Assembly (NCBI GenBank): GCA_016271365.2
Contig: CM057452.1
Location: forward strand, 823,080,001-823,144,000
Length of the DNA: 64,000 nucleotides
Source: Neoceratodus forsteri
Taxonomy: Eukaryota > Chordata > Ceratodontiformes > Ceratodontidae
Reading direction: 5' to 3'
Shown: piece by piece, positions 34,561 to 45,873 of the stretch
Layout of the letters: the number at the start of each line of letters is the position of its first letter
Numbering within the stretch: the stretch's first letter is position 1
The notes under the pieces: model-generated
Told to the model about the DNA's origin: nothing
The model's input: only the letters and a program-made list of their open reading frames with translations
The model's database searches: none
Position numbers and translations under genes: made by a program

Positions 34561-36840
34561 GATTTGGACCCTGTACCTCCCTATACTTCACCTGCCCCCT
34601 TTCTGCCTCGGGGTCTTAGCATTTTCCATCTCAGTGTTATGAGTGTTCTTTCTAACATCAAACAGCTTATGCTCTGAGTACTACAAACTAACCCTGCTAT
34701 CCTGGTCATCACTGAATCCTGGTTCTCTGCCAGGATCAGAGTTAGTGACATCTCGATTCCAGAATTCCCAGGCTATGTACCCTTCAGTCACGAATGGGGT
34801 AAGAGAGGATGTGGTGTACTTATTTATGAACTTCACAGAGTGTGTAGAGGTGTTGACAACTATGGAATGCCAGGACAAAATCTCTTAAGAGAGTCCAAAA
34901 CCAATTACATTGCCTTAAGCCATCAGAACAATCTTAATTCCCTAAATAAGTCCTGGAGGGATAGCTACTCCATCCCCCATGTGGCCAAACCTACCCTAAA
35001 GTTCATCAACCCCCTTCTGGACATATCTGTGTTGCCTGAGATAGCTGCTGCTTTAAACACACACTTCACTACTTTTACCATCTCTACTCCTTACAGACAC
35101 TGCTTCCAATGTTCTGTCCACCCTCCAATCCCTAAATCCCTCCAAAGGTAAACTGCTGCACCTTTCTACTGTCATCACTGCTCCCTCTCTCTCTCTCCAC
35201 TTCTTAATTTCTCCTTTCGACTTTGTTGTTTTTCTGCCTGCTGGAAACTTGTTAAAGTCCTCCCCTCTACAAAGGGGGTGGCACCTGCACTCCTGGGAAC
35301 TATTACCGAATGTATTTCCTTCCCTGGCTAAACTGCAGGAGAAGCTGTTTTTTTCCCAGTTTTCCAACTTTCCTGACTACTCCTCCTTTTTCTCCCCATT
35401 TCATAGTGTCTTCCACAAAGCCATTTCCAGTCTCCTCCTTCTACATGTCACTGATGCTATCCCAAAGGGAATGGATTGGGGTAATGTACTGGACACTATC
35501 TTTGTTGACCTGGTTAAGGCACTCAGCTCTGTAGCTTGTCCCTTACTCATAGAGGCATTAAAGGATACTGGTCTTTCTTTTGTCACCCTTGATTGATTCT
35601 GCTCCTACCTTTCTGATCCAACTGGGGGAATCCTTCTCATCCCCGCATGCTCCAAGGGCTCAATCCTCTTCTCAATATTCTTGAATGACCTCTCCTCAGC
35701 CAGTGTCTCAGCTGACTTACATATGTAGGCTGATGACACAATTATTTTTACCACCAAAGCATCCATCCCACTGTTGGGACAGTCCATACGGTGTAACTTT
35801 GAGAATGGCCAGTGCTGGTTCTGTGCCAACCTGCTCTCGCTGAATGCCAAAAAACAATTGCTATGCTATCTGGTACCCAACAACAGCTTAGTATTTTTAA
35901 ACAGACTCCTGCCTTCAAAACCTTCAAAGGCATTCCTCTTGAGATAGTCCCTGGTTTCAAGTACCTTGGTGTGTGGTTGGACAATCACCTTGACTCCTCA
36001 GACCACTCTGATGCCATGATCAAAACATTATATCCCAAACTTTGTGCACACTACAGGAATAAATCCTGCCTTCCACCCTCAGTCTGGCTAAGATCATTCT
36101 CAGAATAATCATCTTTCTGTTTAACTATGCGGATGTGGTCTATGGTGCCACCTGCAAATCTACCTTTGCCAAAAGGGATCCTATCCTTTGTTTTGTCTGC
36201 AGCTTCGCAGCTGGTTCCCCTCATCTTACCCATCATTGTTCCTTTTTCAACTCCTATCTATTCCCCTTTATCTACATGGTGCCCATCCCACTGTACTTCC
36301 TTTGTCTCCAAATATTGGTTTACATCCCTCTCTTCCTATCTCTCTAGACAGGTTTCTCCTTTGGCTCCAACTATTTACCCCTGTAACTCTTCTAACTTCT
36401 GTTCCTTCATTATTATCATTGCTGTACATTTACTGGTCAGTGAAGCTTCTTTCTGAGCTCAGCTATCCTTTATCTGGAACTCTCTCCTCTCCACCCTTAG
36501 ATTAGCCCCCTCTTACCTCTCCATTAATACGCTTCTTCAGTTTCAAGTTTCCTCTGCTTACTCCTGCCCTTTCTTAGCTGGCACCTAATAAAGTTTGTTA
36601 TCCTCCAAGTACTAGCCATTATGATGTCATTGTATCATCCTGATGGGATGTTGTTCCACTGCTGTTGTCACTAGTAGCTTTCAGCTACCACCTTTTGATT
36701 GTATATCCCATCTTGAAATTGTTGTCCACTGGCTTTCACCATTATCTCATCTGTTGCTCTCCTCTGGGTCATATTTGGAAATTAACTTCACCTCAGAGCA
36801 CCTTTCCCAGTTACCAGTTTTCAAATAAATAATAATTCTT
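34560..36840 (+). mobile_element. L2-like LINE (endonuclease to 3' end), decayed
   Basis: Endonuclease fragment 34690-34860: LVITESWFSARIRVSD, FPGYVPFSHEWGKRGCGVLIYE. RT region 35249-35770: FHSVFHKA...VDLVKALSSVACPLL (degraded DFSKAFD block), SKGSILFSIFLND and -ADDTIIF with the preceding Tyr lost (about 35728-35750). L2-type C-terminus: FKYLGVWLDNHLDSSDH (35959-36010). A poorly kept tail reaches AATAATAAT at 36830. Stops and shifts are frequent. A 5' UTR or ORF1 cannot be recognised. Confidence 0.72.
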
Positions 36841-37728
36841 TACAGCTTCTACACCACTGATAGTCTGTTTACACAGCTTTAACCATTTTGAAGTGCATGG
36901 GCAAATGAATATAATGTGTACTATTTCTGTGTTAAGAATAAGACAAGTTACAAATATAGTGCTTGGTACTAAAAATTAAGATCAGTACATTATCTTTCTC
37001 TACATTGTAATGGCAGACCTACATTACAAGACCCTTATACAAAACACGTCTCAGCAGCATATTGCAGTAGCATTTTGTTTGGTGCGAGAGTTTCAGCATT
37101 AGGTTAAAACTGTGAGCCACCACCATGCTAATAGTTTAAATGACAAGTGACTTATTGAATTTTTAGAAATTGGTCTAGTTGGACTTGGCGCACATGGGGA
37201 GAAAGGCTGTGTTTAAAATCAATACCACATTAGTGCTTACCTGCCCATGACAGAATACCACATTTTTCAACATAAATCCAAGGTAAGTTGTGTTGCTTGT
37301 TACAAAATAATCCTCCAAATGACTTTGTAACAGGTTTGAGTACAGCAGCTTACTGTACATCTCCTTTAAGAATACAGTGCATGCAGAACAAAGTGTCATT
37401 GCAACGTTTAAGGTACTGCTGAATAATGTTATTTTATCATGCCTAACACTTGCTCAGTCTAATTTCATGAGAGAACAATGGAAAAATATAGCCTCACACA
37501 AAAATATTTATCTTATCACATCAAAGCAAGACAAATGAATGTCTTACTTTTTTATTTTGACTGGGTAGTGAGGCAGTGTGTTGGTGCCATGTTAATGTTC
37601 TTCACTCAGGTTCAGAGAAGGAATAGACACTTTGAAACAGATGTTTTGTGACAGGGTCTTGTAACATTATTCAAGTACACATTGATTCTGAGGTACCATA
37701 TATCTGCTAGTTAATACTCCATACTGGG
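36841..37728. other. Unassigned stretch
   Basis: AT-rich sequence. One short minus frame (37399-37175) has no known domain. Confidence 0.4.
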
Positions 37729-38181
37729 TCATAATGTTGCACGATTAATAGCGTATGACATTATTGGCTAAACCTGCACAGCACTGTAGGTTACAACAAG
37801 TGGTGCAGTACCGCAAATACTGCTGTATGCAATATTGCACCACTCGAAACATCCAAGGCAGAGGATAAGACCTCTGTTGGGATGGATGTCTACCATGCAG
37901 CTACTGTGGCTCAACTGACTGAGCCACTATAGCCAAGAACACAGGTGCTGCATCTGGGACAGGGTTTGATTCCTGGTCCCAGTAATTTTTATTTATTTTT
38001 TAAACTGTTTATGCTCCCTGAGTTTAACCCCCCCTGCAGTTGAGAATCTTTATTGGAGGGGTTAGGGGGTTTGGAGGGCAAAGCCCCCCACAAAAAAGAG
38101 TTATGCTGCATGGCAGAAATCGCATTGTATTGGCAGCATGATTTTGCCATGTGGCATAATGTCTTGCGACATTATGACCCC
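37729..38181. mobile_element. Possible TIR-flanked element containing a tRNA-like SINE
   Basis: GGGTCATAATGTTGCA at 37729-37744 is the near reverse complement of TGCGACATTATGACCC at about 38165-38180. Perfect hairpins lie inside: AGTGGTGCA at 37799 with TGCACCACT at 37836, and CATAATGTC at 38155 with GACATTATG at 38168. The segment includes the tRNA-like unit at 37888-38100. It could be a MITE that captured a SINE, or a SINE with structured flanks. No clear target duplication is seen. Confidence 0.4.
37888..38100 (+). mobile_element. tRNA-like SINE, copy 1
   Basis: GCAGCTACTGTGGCTCAACTG (A-box region, 37907-37917) and GGTTTGATTCCTGGTCCCAG (B box 37963-37973) are 56 bp apart. A T-rich segment and a G-rich hairpin GGGTTTGGAGGGCAAAGCCC near 38070 follow. 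The same order and spacing are found on the minus strand at 45380-45120, so the two form one family. Confidence 0.6.
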
Positions 38182-38636
38182 ATGCCTTGATACTCTACTT
38201 TATAACACTGATACATTCATAGCACCATAACACAGTACAAAGCTTGCAGCCACTAGTTATTTTAGGCCTGGTAATGAACATCTTAAATCAAACTAATTAC
38301 AGCAGAAATCAGCAACAGTGCACTATTTTACCTTGTATGCTGCTTGTAAAACATCCTGATTAGTTGTAAAAGGATTTCTGCTTGCTTGACTGGATAACCA
38401 TATTAACTGTACACCTGATGAAGTTTCTGGTTTGTACGAGATGGCTAACAGTACAAAGTGGCACCTGTTCTTTGATAAGGCAGAAGTAGAAAGCAGGACT
38501 CAGCAGGTGGAAAGCAAGGTTGATAATTTATAACTTTAGTCTGTACCTTGTAATCTGAAGATTTTTTAGATGCCTACAGTGGGGGGATTCCATTAGAAAA
38601 GTAATCCCCAAAACTGATTAGATTAGCTTTTTGGTT
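38182..38636. other. Unassigned stretch
   Basis: No coding or repeat signal recognised. Confidence 0.4.
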
Positions 38637-38705
38637 CTAAAATAGGGTTTCTCAAATGGTAAGGTCAGCCTCCCTTGGGAGGCCCCAACATGTTCCAGGG
38701 GAGGC
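38637..38705. mobile_element. Possible hAT-type terminal fragment
   Basis: TAGGGTTTCTCAAATGGT followed by GGTCAGCCTCCCTTGGGAGG resembles the start of hAT/Charlie-type elements (CAGGGTTTCTCAAA). The CCTCCC-TT-GGGAGG segment is an inverted repeat. The opposite end was not found, so this is weak. Confidence 0.3.
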
Positions 38706-39145
38706 TTAAGCAAGTCTGAAAGTACTGTACTGTATTTAAATTTTGAGTAATAGATATTCTGTGTGAAGGGATGACTCAAACTGAAGGAGGGTAATACTGT
38801 ATAACAGGAACTATTCCTTATTTTTTTATTTTCATTGGTTTCATATTGGAGCCAAAATAAAAAGACAGTGAATTTTAGGTGGCTCACTATACAATAACAG
38901 CGGTAGTGTTCCATCAGTGAAAATAAGATCAAGTGAACATGTTGTGTATGCTTGGAGGACTAAATATAACAGGTGTAATTTTAAGCTGGTATATAGTAGT
39001 ATGTGAATTTGTGTATTTATTTACATATTGATGAGCAGGAAAGGCGCACTGAGCAGAGGCTCATTTCAGGTGTAAACGTCTGACTAATCTATAAACAGCC
39101 AGACTATAACTTTAATCCACAGTGCTCAGAAAGAGACAGATACAG

Positions 39146-39149
<4 letters not shown>

Positions 39150-39176
<27 letters not shown>
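39150..39176. repeat. (GA)n microsatellite
   Basis: About thirteen GA units preceded by degenerate CAGATA units. Confidence 0.95.
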
Positions 39177-39195
39177 TTCAAAGACACAGATTGAT

Positions 39196-39330
39196 TTATG
39201 TTTATTTATTTATCTGGCATCTTACCAGGGCTCAAAGTGGTTTACAATAGAAAACACAAACATGCACCGTTACAAAATAACACATATCCACTGTAACAAT
39301 TATTAGATCAGCATGTGATTTACTCCGTCA
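39196..39330 (-). mobile_element. L2-like LINE 3' tail remnant
   Basis: TTTATTTATTTATCTGGC followed by AGGGCTCAAAGTGGTTTACA is the usual appearance of a reversed L2-like 3' end (AAATA tail preceded by the GAGC element). No ORF is retained. Confidence 0.5.
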
Positions 39331-40807
39331 CCAGCAGTCTATCCCTCTACCTCTCCCCCATACCTTGGCTTCCTCAGTCACCACCTGAAACTCCAACCAC
39401 TCCCCATGTGTTCCTGCTACCCCTTGCTCCTGACAACTTCCTGGACAAGCCTCAACTGTCCTGTTAAAGCAGTTGGTTGGGTCCCCACTCTTGCCTTGGT
39501 TTCAATTTCTCAAATTTCTCCCTCCATTACGAGGTTAGGCAATATCTCACCTTATAAAATGGATCTGAAATGTTCGGTGTCCTGATTGGCTGGGATGTAT
39601 CTCTGGCCATGCTCTCATCAGAACATAATGTGCCAATTGGCACCTCTTTGGCCAGTCAGGGCAGAGAACAACCAATATCATTTTGTCAATCTCTCATTTT
39701 TAAAATTGGAGCTCGCTTCCCATCCCCAACCTGCAGACTGGTGCTCGCCTCCTGCAGTCCCCAAACCTGCAGGTGACCCCCCCACCCCAGCCAAGTAAAC
39801 AGCTGCATTTTAGGATCCAGTTGAGTTTTGTAGAAAAAAATACATCTTAAAAATAACCAATCTAACCTCTCAGTACTCTGGTTGGCAACATTTCTTGACG
39901 GGCCAGTAATCCACGGCTCTCCCGTGGACTGTCGCTGATTCAGCTCTGTTCCCCTCTGAGTTCCTTCACTCCCCCTCCATGCAGCTCTTATCTGTCCCTC
40001 AGTCAGCCACCCCTTGCTGACCCGGACAAAAAACAATGATACTCTGCAATGGCAGCACAGAGCAAAAGCAATGGCTTTCAAAACGTGAAGCAGGAAACCA
40101 GTCTGTATGGTAGCTGGTACAGAAAGCACTCATTCAGAGTCAGTCAGGTCACTGGCAATCAACTTCTCCACCTCTCCACACACAGATTCTCTTAGGATGG
40201 TATAAAATGTTGAAGAAATGAAGGTCTAACCTGTACTGTGCATACCTTTATTTATAGAACACAACAAAGCAAAGTCCGATGAACAGACAGTAGTGGATGC
40301 TGCCACAAAAGGTGATGAATCACACTGGAGACTCAATCATCTGTTATATATTTTAAACATAATGTAAATTAAAAAAAATCAGTGTACATCCTTTTCCCTT
40401 TGAAACAGGCACTCAGTTAACCAGATGCACTGAAAGGGAAAGGCACCATGAAAGACGCTCTACTGTATAGCTGCCCAAGAGGGACACACTCACTCCCTAT
40501 AATACCAGCATTGACAGTTAAAGAAAAACAGAGTTTCAACGTGTGCAAAAAAAAAAAAACTGTATGTGGCTGAGAGACTGCAGGGACCTAGCTTGAGCAG
40601 TAGGTGGGGGGTTAGAGAGGCAGTTGGCAGTACTAGCGACCAAACTAAATACAGTCTAGTACACAGGGCAGTACATAGAGGGACTATTTTACCACTGTAA
40701 CTAAATAAAACTCTTTTATAAAACTCTCTTATTCCTAACTTTTTCCATTTTGACAGCTTTTTTTTTCTACTTGGGGGCCCATTTTATAAGCACAATAACA
40801 CACTCTG
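39331..40807. other. Unassigned stretch
   Basis: Mixed composition, with an A-run at about 40546-40558. The longest frame (40129-39686, minus, 147 codons) has no recognisable domain. Nothing else can be supported. Confidence 0.4.
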
Positions 40808-40922
40808 AGGTGTGGGTTATTTCCTGATAAGAGCACGCCCAGGTGCGTAAGGCACTCAGTGCAAGTACCACATGCCTTATAACACACCTGGGAGTTCTCT
40901 TATCAGGAGATAATCCACACCT
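40808..40922. mobile_element. Palindromic MITE-like element
   Basis: The 115-bp segment reads almost the same on both strands. The left arm AGGTGTGGGTTATTTCCTGA matches the reversed right arm AGGTGTGGATTATCTCCTGA, and similarity continues for about 50 bp per arm (TAAGAG..C-CCCAGGTG). No ORF is present. It is likely a fold-back, non-autonomous DNA element. A target duplication was not identified. Confidence 0.55.
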
Positions 40923-41099
40923 AGTCTTTTGTTTACTTCTTGCCTATAGGTCATTTGCCTGCTGTCAGCATTATTCCTGCTCACCCTGTTTTGCTTTCAC
41001 TTCTGCATTTGCACTTGTTAGGTGTTTCTTACTGAGCTATACCAAACTTTATTATCAGTACATACAATTTTTGCATTTATTCTAATTTTGTACAAACAT

Positions 41100-41248
41100 T
41101 TACCAAATGTTTTTTCCACTGATTTGTTACTGTATATTGTGCTGCTGTTCTCTCACTGTTCCTGTCCCCCGCATAACACCTGTAAATGAGCCTTGGCTCA
41201 GTGTGCGTCTCCCACTTACCAAATTTCTAATAAATAAATAAATAAATG
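41100..41248 (+). mobile_element. L2-like LINE 3' tail
   Basis: TGTAAATGAGCC-TT-GGCTCAG at about 41182-41202, then (AAAT)n at about 41229-41247. It has the same hairpin and tail type as 13.3 and 53.3 kb. No coding sequence is visible. Confidence 0.65.
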
Positions 41249-41289
41249 CAACACTAATGGCACAACTAATTTAATCAGTCCATCCCCTG

Positions 41290-41620
41290 AAGAACAATCT
41301 AAAAAGCCAGGTTTTCAATTTTGATTTAAAAACTTGTACAGATGGGGCAGAATGTATAGATTTTGGAGTGGTTTTCCAGAGCCTTGGGGCAGTAAAAGAA
41401 AATGCTTGGTCCCCTGCTAATTATAACCTAGAAGGGGACATTATTAGGAATTCCAGGGTATCCTAGCAAAAAAACTCTGCCACCCTGAAGATCTTCCTGG
41501 AGCCTTGTAAGTAACTCATGAATATAACATGGGCCCAGTCCATTTATGGCTTATAAACCAGATAACAATTTTAAATTCAGATGGTCATTTTTCCAAAAGC
41601 CAGCATCATTTGCTTAAAGT
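41290..41620. repeat. Ancient dispersed repeat fragment
   Basis: The order AAAGCCAGGTTTTCAA, then TGGAGTGGTTTTCCAGAGCC, TTGGGGCAGTAAAAGAAAATGC, then GGAATTCCAGGGT resembles a dispersed repeat common in reptile and amphibian genomes. I recall the pattern but cannot name its class from sequence alone. Confidence 0.35.
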
Positions 41621-41985
41621 GGATTATTAGTTCCAAGCTCCACAAGGCCTAACTCAATGGACCACCCAGTGGTCATCGTGCACATTCCAAAGTTATCCAA
41701 ATGCATTTTAATTGCTTTCTATACCTGTTATGCTTCAAATACTAAATATTGAACTTATCCATTGACACGGCAGCACATCATACTGCTACCTGAGAGACCA
41801 AAGATTGAGTTTAAGCTTCAAAATCCAACAGTGGGGGTGTTCTTGAGGCCAAGCATGTTGCAGAGGTGAGGCATTCGATTTATAAGGAGAGTGTGTAGAT
41901 TGCCTAGTATTCACACACCCACTAATGGTCTACCAAGGACCAACATTGGGATCAGCAAAAAAGGCAGTCACTTGCCCATTCTGCT
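41621..41985. other. Unassigned stretch
   Basis: No coding or repeat signal recognised. Confidence 0.4.
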
Positions 41986-44812
41986 AACTAACATACTAAC
42001 ATACTATTTGCCAGCAGATTAGGCCTTATGGTCTATCAAGTCTGCTCGAACCTAGATCCTTAGTTGGGTGCCGAGACCCTCCCATCCCTTGTGCTCCAGA
42101 AACCCCTATCATCCATCCCCACCCCGGACAGGCCATCATCTGATACATCCCCTTTCTGTGTCTGTCCCACACTCTCTTAAAACCCTCCACTGTGGATCTC
42201 TGAACCAGCTCACCAGGCAGTGCATTCCAAGGGTCCACCACTCTCTCAGTGAAAAACCTCCTCCTCTTTTCCCCCCTCACCCTTCCACCTTCCAACTTCA
42301 AACCATGCCCTCTGGTGATGCCTTCCTGCTTTAGTCTAAAGATCCCCTCCATGTTTACCCTATTTATTCCCTTGAGGTACTTGAAGACCTCAATCATGTC
42401 CCCCCTGTCTCTCCTCTCCTCCAATGAAAACAGGCAGAGCTCCTCAAGTCTGTCCTCATAAGTCAAATCCCCTAGCCCTCGTATCATCTTTGTTGCCCTC
42501 CTCTGTACCCTCTCCAGGAGCTGTATGTCCCTCTTCAAGTGTGGTCTCCAGTACTGTACACAGTACTCAAGGTGTGGTCTAACCAGTCCATTGTACAGCG
42601 GCAGAATCACTTCCTTGCTCCTAGAGGTGATCCCCTCACGATGCATCCCAACATCCTGTTTGCCTTGCTAGCTGCTCTCCTGCACTGCTCAGAGTTATTC
42701 ATACATGTATCCACCATGACCCCTAGGTCTTTTTCCCTATTGAGGCTTCCAGCCTCCCTCCCAGGTGTACCTGTGTTTAGGGTTTCCTGACCAAGATGCA
42801 ACACCTTCCACTTGGTGATATTGAATTTAATTTCCATGTGTGAGCCCAGCTCCAGGGTGTCCAGGTCCCCTTACAGGGCCAACCTCCCTCTTCTCCCTCA
42901 ACTACTGCTCCCATCTTGGGGTCATCCGCGACGAGACTCATTTCACACCCTATACCATCCCTGATGTCCGATATGTATGCATTAAACAGGATTGGACCCA
43001 GGACCGAGCCCTGTGGTACCCCACTACCAACCTGTCTAGGGTTCGAGAGCTCCCCACAGACCACTACGCTCTGAGTGCATCCAGCTATCCAGTTTTCAAT
43101 CCATCTGACCATCAAAGGGCCTACTCCTAACCCCATCAGTTTCTCCACCAGACCATTGTGGGGGACAGAGTCAAACGCCTTGCTGAAGTCCAAGAATAAT
43201 ACATCCACAGGCTTACCCCTGTCCAGTTCTGATGTTACCCATTCATAGAACTCCACAAGGTTGGTTTGACATGATCTACCTGGCACAAACCCATGTTGAC
43301 GACTATCCAGACCTCCCACCTCCTCCAAGTAAACCTCCAATCGTTCCTTTAGTATACTCTCCATTAATTTTCCCACCACTGAGGTCAAACTGATGGGTCT
43401 ATAGTTACCTGGTACTTCCTTTGACCCCTTTTTATGGATTGGTACCACATGTGCCTCTCGCCAATCCCTAGGCACCCTCCCTGTCTCAAGTGACCTGCTG
43501 AAAAGCTCCGCCAAGGGTGCAGCCAGTATGTCCGCCAATTCCCATAGTACTCTCGGATGAATGCCATCCGGCCCAGGAGATTTGTTTCTTTAGGGCCTTG
43601 AGGGCTAACCACACCTTTGGCGGGGATGGCATCATCCGTCCCTCCACCTTACTGGTCTTTTTATCCTTATCCAGATGTGACACCCCTGGGGTACCTTTCC
43701 TCCTTTTGCTCCATTTCTGTTGCTCCCTGATCCCACTCCCTGCGCTTCTATCCCTTTGTGCCTTGCTTTGTAGATATCCCATCTCCTCCCTAGTGAACAC
43801 AGAGGCAAAGTACTGCTAAATACCTCTGCCTGGTCCTCGCCTCTTCCACCCACCCTCCTTCTGATCTCAATCTGCTGAGATGGCCTTAGTTTTCTCCGCT
43901 CCCCAATGTACGGAAAACCCTTTTCCCTCCATGTATCCCTTGTGCCAGCCGCTGCTCTTTCTGGACTTTGCTCCCTCACCATACGGTGACTTTTCTAGAT
44001 GCAAGCTGGTACATTTCCTTATCCCTATCCCTCTTGTTGTTTTTATATTTTGTAAGCTGCCTTCTTTTCTCTGACTGCTACCTGTACCTCACTGGACCAC
44101 CAGCATGGTTTATGTGACCTTGCTCCCTTACGTTTCAACTTAGCGCAGATCCTGACTGCCTCATGAAGTCCCCATTTATGACCTCCATCTCCTTTCCACA
44201 CTTGTCGTTGAGGTAATCCTTCAAGTGATCCTTGAGAATATTTCCCATGCCCATAAAGTCTGCCCCCCTGAAGTCCACTGCCAGTGTCCTAGATCTCACC
44301 CCCACTCCCCCAATGCTTATTTGAAACCAGACAGTATTGTGGTCACTCCCAGTCAGGGGGTTCTGTACAACCATGTCCCTTACCCGATCCCCATCTGCCA
44401 GAACCACATCCAGGACATGCCCCTCCCTTGTGGGCTCCATCACATGCTGTGTTAAGAACACATCCTGGAAGCCATCCAGCAGCCTCTGCTCCTTGGCCAC
44501 CTTGGAGGACATGGTTCCCCAGTTTGTACCTGGCATATTAAGGTCCCCATCAACACCACTCCTTCCCTTTTGGACACACACTGGGCAATGATGTTGTCCA
44601 GCAAATCATCCTCTAGAACATCACTTATCCCGGGGGGCCTATATGCTACTCCCAGCTTGACCTTGTCTCCTGCTGGGGATTGTAAGGTGACCCATAAGGC
44701 CTCCACGTTTCCCTCTGCCTCTTCTACCATAGCAATTTCTATGTTATCTCTAATGAACATAGCCACTCCACCCCCTCTGCCCTGGAGAAAGGTTTTAGCC
44801 ATGACAGTTGGG
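41986..44812 (-). mobile_element. CR1 LINE, copy E (ORF2 only, close relative of copy D)
   Basis: 3' octamers (TATGTTAG on minus) at 41986-42010. C-terminus 42646-42026 in one 206-codon frame (VRPHLEYCVQYWRPHLKRD, ERVQRRATKMIRGLGDLTYEDRLEEL, ERVVDPWNALPGELV). RT palm 43538-42777 with LDFSKAFDSVPH, SGVPQGSVLGPILFNAYISD and VADD in place of FADD. RT N-part and linker 43982-43385. Endonuclease 44802-44135 (GVAMFIRDNIEIA, GVAYRPPG, LNMPGTNW region frameshifted, TGSDHNTVWF). It is truncated within the endonuclease at about 44812. Many single-base losses in C or T runs relative to copy D break the frame. Confidence 0.85.
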
Positions 44813-45115
44813 GATAGGCTGAACCATAGGGGAATAGGGTGTAAAAGAAGTATTTAAAATGTTAGTATGTTTTCAATAAGATCTGCCAAAAACACACCTG
44901 CAGTTTTTTATAAATGCACATTCATCCAAAGAGCTACATCATCAATTAAACAGTCTAACTGCATCCACATTTCGAGCATGGGATCGTGATGTTAAAAACA
45001 AAAACAGCTCAGCAATATACCATGCTGTCAAAACCCCAGATACATTGCCAGAGCTAAAACAAAACAGCAAAGTGTAACAACAGCACCAGTAAAACATGTA
45101 TCCTTGAGTTTTATG
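44813..45115. other. Unassigned stretch
   Basis: AT-rich. No feature is recognised. Confidence 0.4.
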
Positions 45116-45119
45116 GGTG

Positions 45120-45385
45120 TCTGTGCCCCCTTCACCTGCCGTTATGGGGAGCTGTGCACCCCAACCCCCCCATTTATATAATCAACTCCGGGGGTAGGAA
45201 ACAACACCAGGATGGGAAGAAACATGGATGGGGGGAAAACAATAACTTGCATAAGTCTTAAGAAAAAAAAAAAGAACAGAAAACCTAGTCTGGGACCAGG
45301 ATTCGAGCCCCGGTCCACAGACGCACCCCTTTCCTTTACTGTCAGTGGCTTATTACTCTGAGCCACAGCAGCTGCTCAGCAGACT
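45120..45385 (-). mobile_element. tRNA-like SINE, copy 2
   Basis: On minus: GCAGCTGCTGTGGCTCAGAG (A-box region 45365-45355), GGCTCGAATCCTGGTCCCAG (B box 45309-45299), then a T-rich segment (A-run 45262-45273 on plus), and a G-rich end GGGGGGGTTGGGGTGCACAG near 45150. The A-to-B distance is 56 bp, as in copy 1 at 37907. An inverted repeat (GGGTACAAAACCAC / GTGGTATTTTGTACCC) lies just upstream at about 45408-45457. Confidence 0.65.
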
Positions 45386-45459
45386 ACCCTACACCCATTA
45401 GGTAAAGGGTACAAAACCACACCTACAGTATTTCATCCTTGTGGTATTTTGTACCCTGT

Positions 45460-45873
45460 AGCTAGATTCCCCTGTGCTATGTTTGTTGTGCAGATTTGAC
45501 TACGCCGTAATTCAAACAGCACATTGACCTGATACCCACATTTTGCATAAAAAAAAGATACAGCTGCAGGAATAAAAGATGAAAAGTTTATTTAGTTTTG
45601 GTATAAAATTAGAATTTTTGTTGCAATCAAACATTTTTCAGACATAGCAAACAAATCTGAGTAGAGGTCATGCAGCTGTTACCAAGTGGAGTAAATACAG
45701 AGGTGGCTGACCCCTGAATACAGCAAGCAAAACAAAATAAATGCATGTGTGTGGAAAAATCTCTGAAGAAAGTTATCAAGTTGCTAGTAGGTTTTGTTGT
45801 TACTGCATATACGTGTAGTGGTAGCCAAACTAACAATAATTTAAAGGATGAAAATTAGCAAAATAAAGTGCAT
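45460..45873. other. Unassigned stretch
   Basis: AT-rich. No feature is recognised. Confidence 0.4.

Noticed and set aside
39686..40129. 147-codon minus-strand frame
   Set aside because: No recognisable domain, no splice or promoter support, and AT/GC-mixed repeat-poor context.
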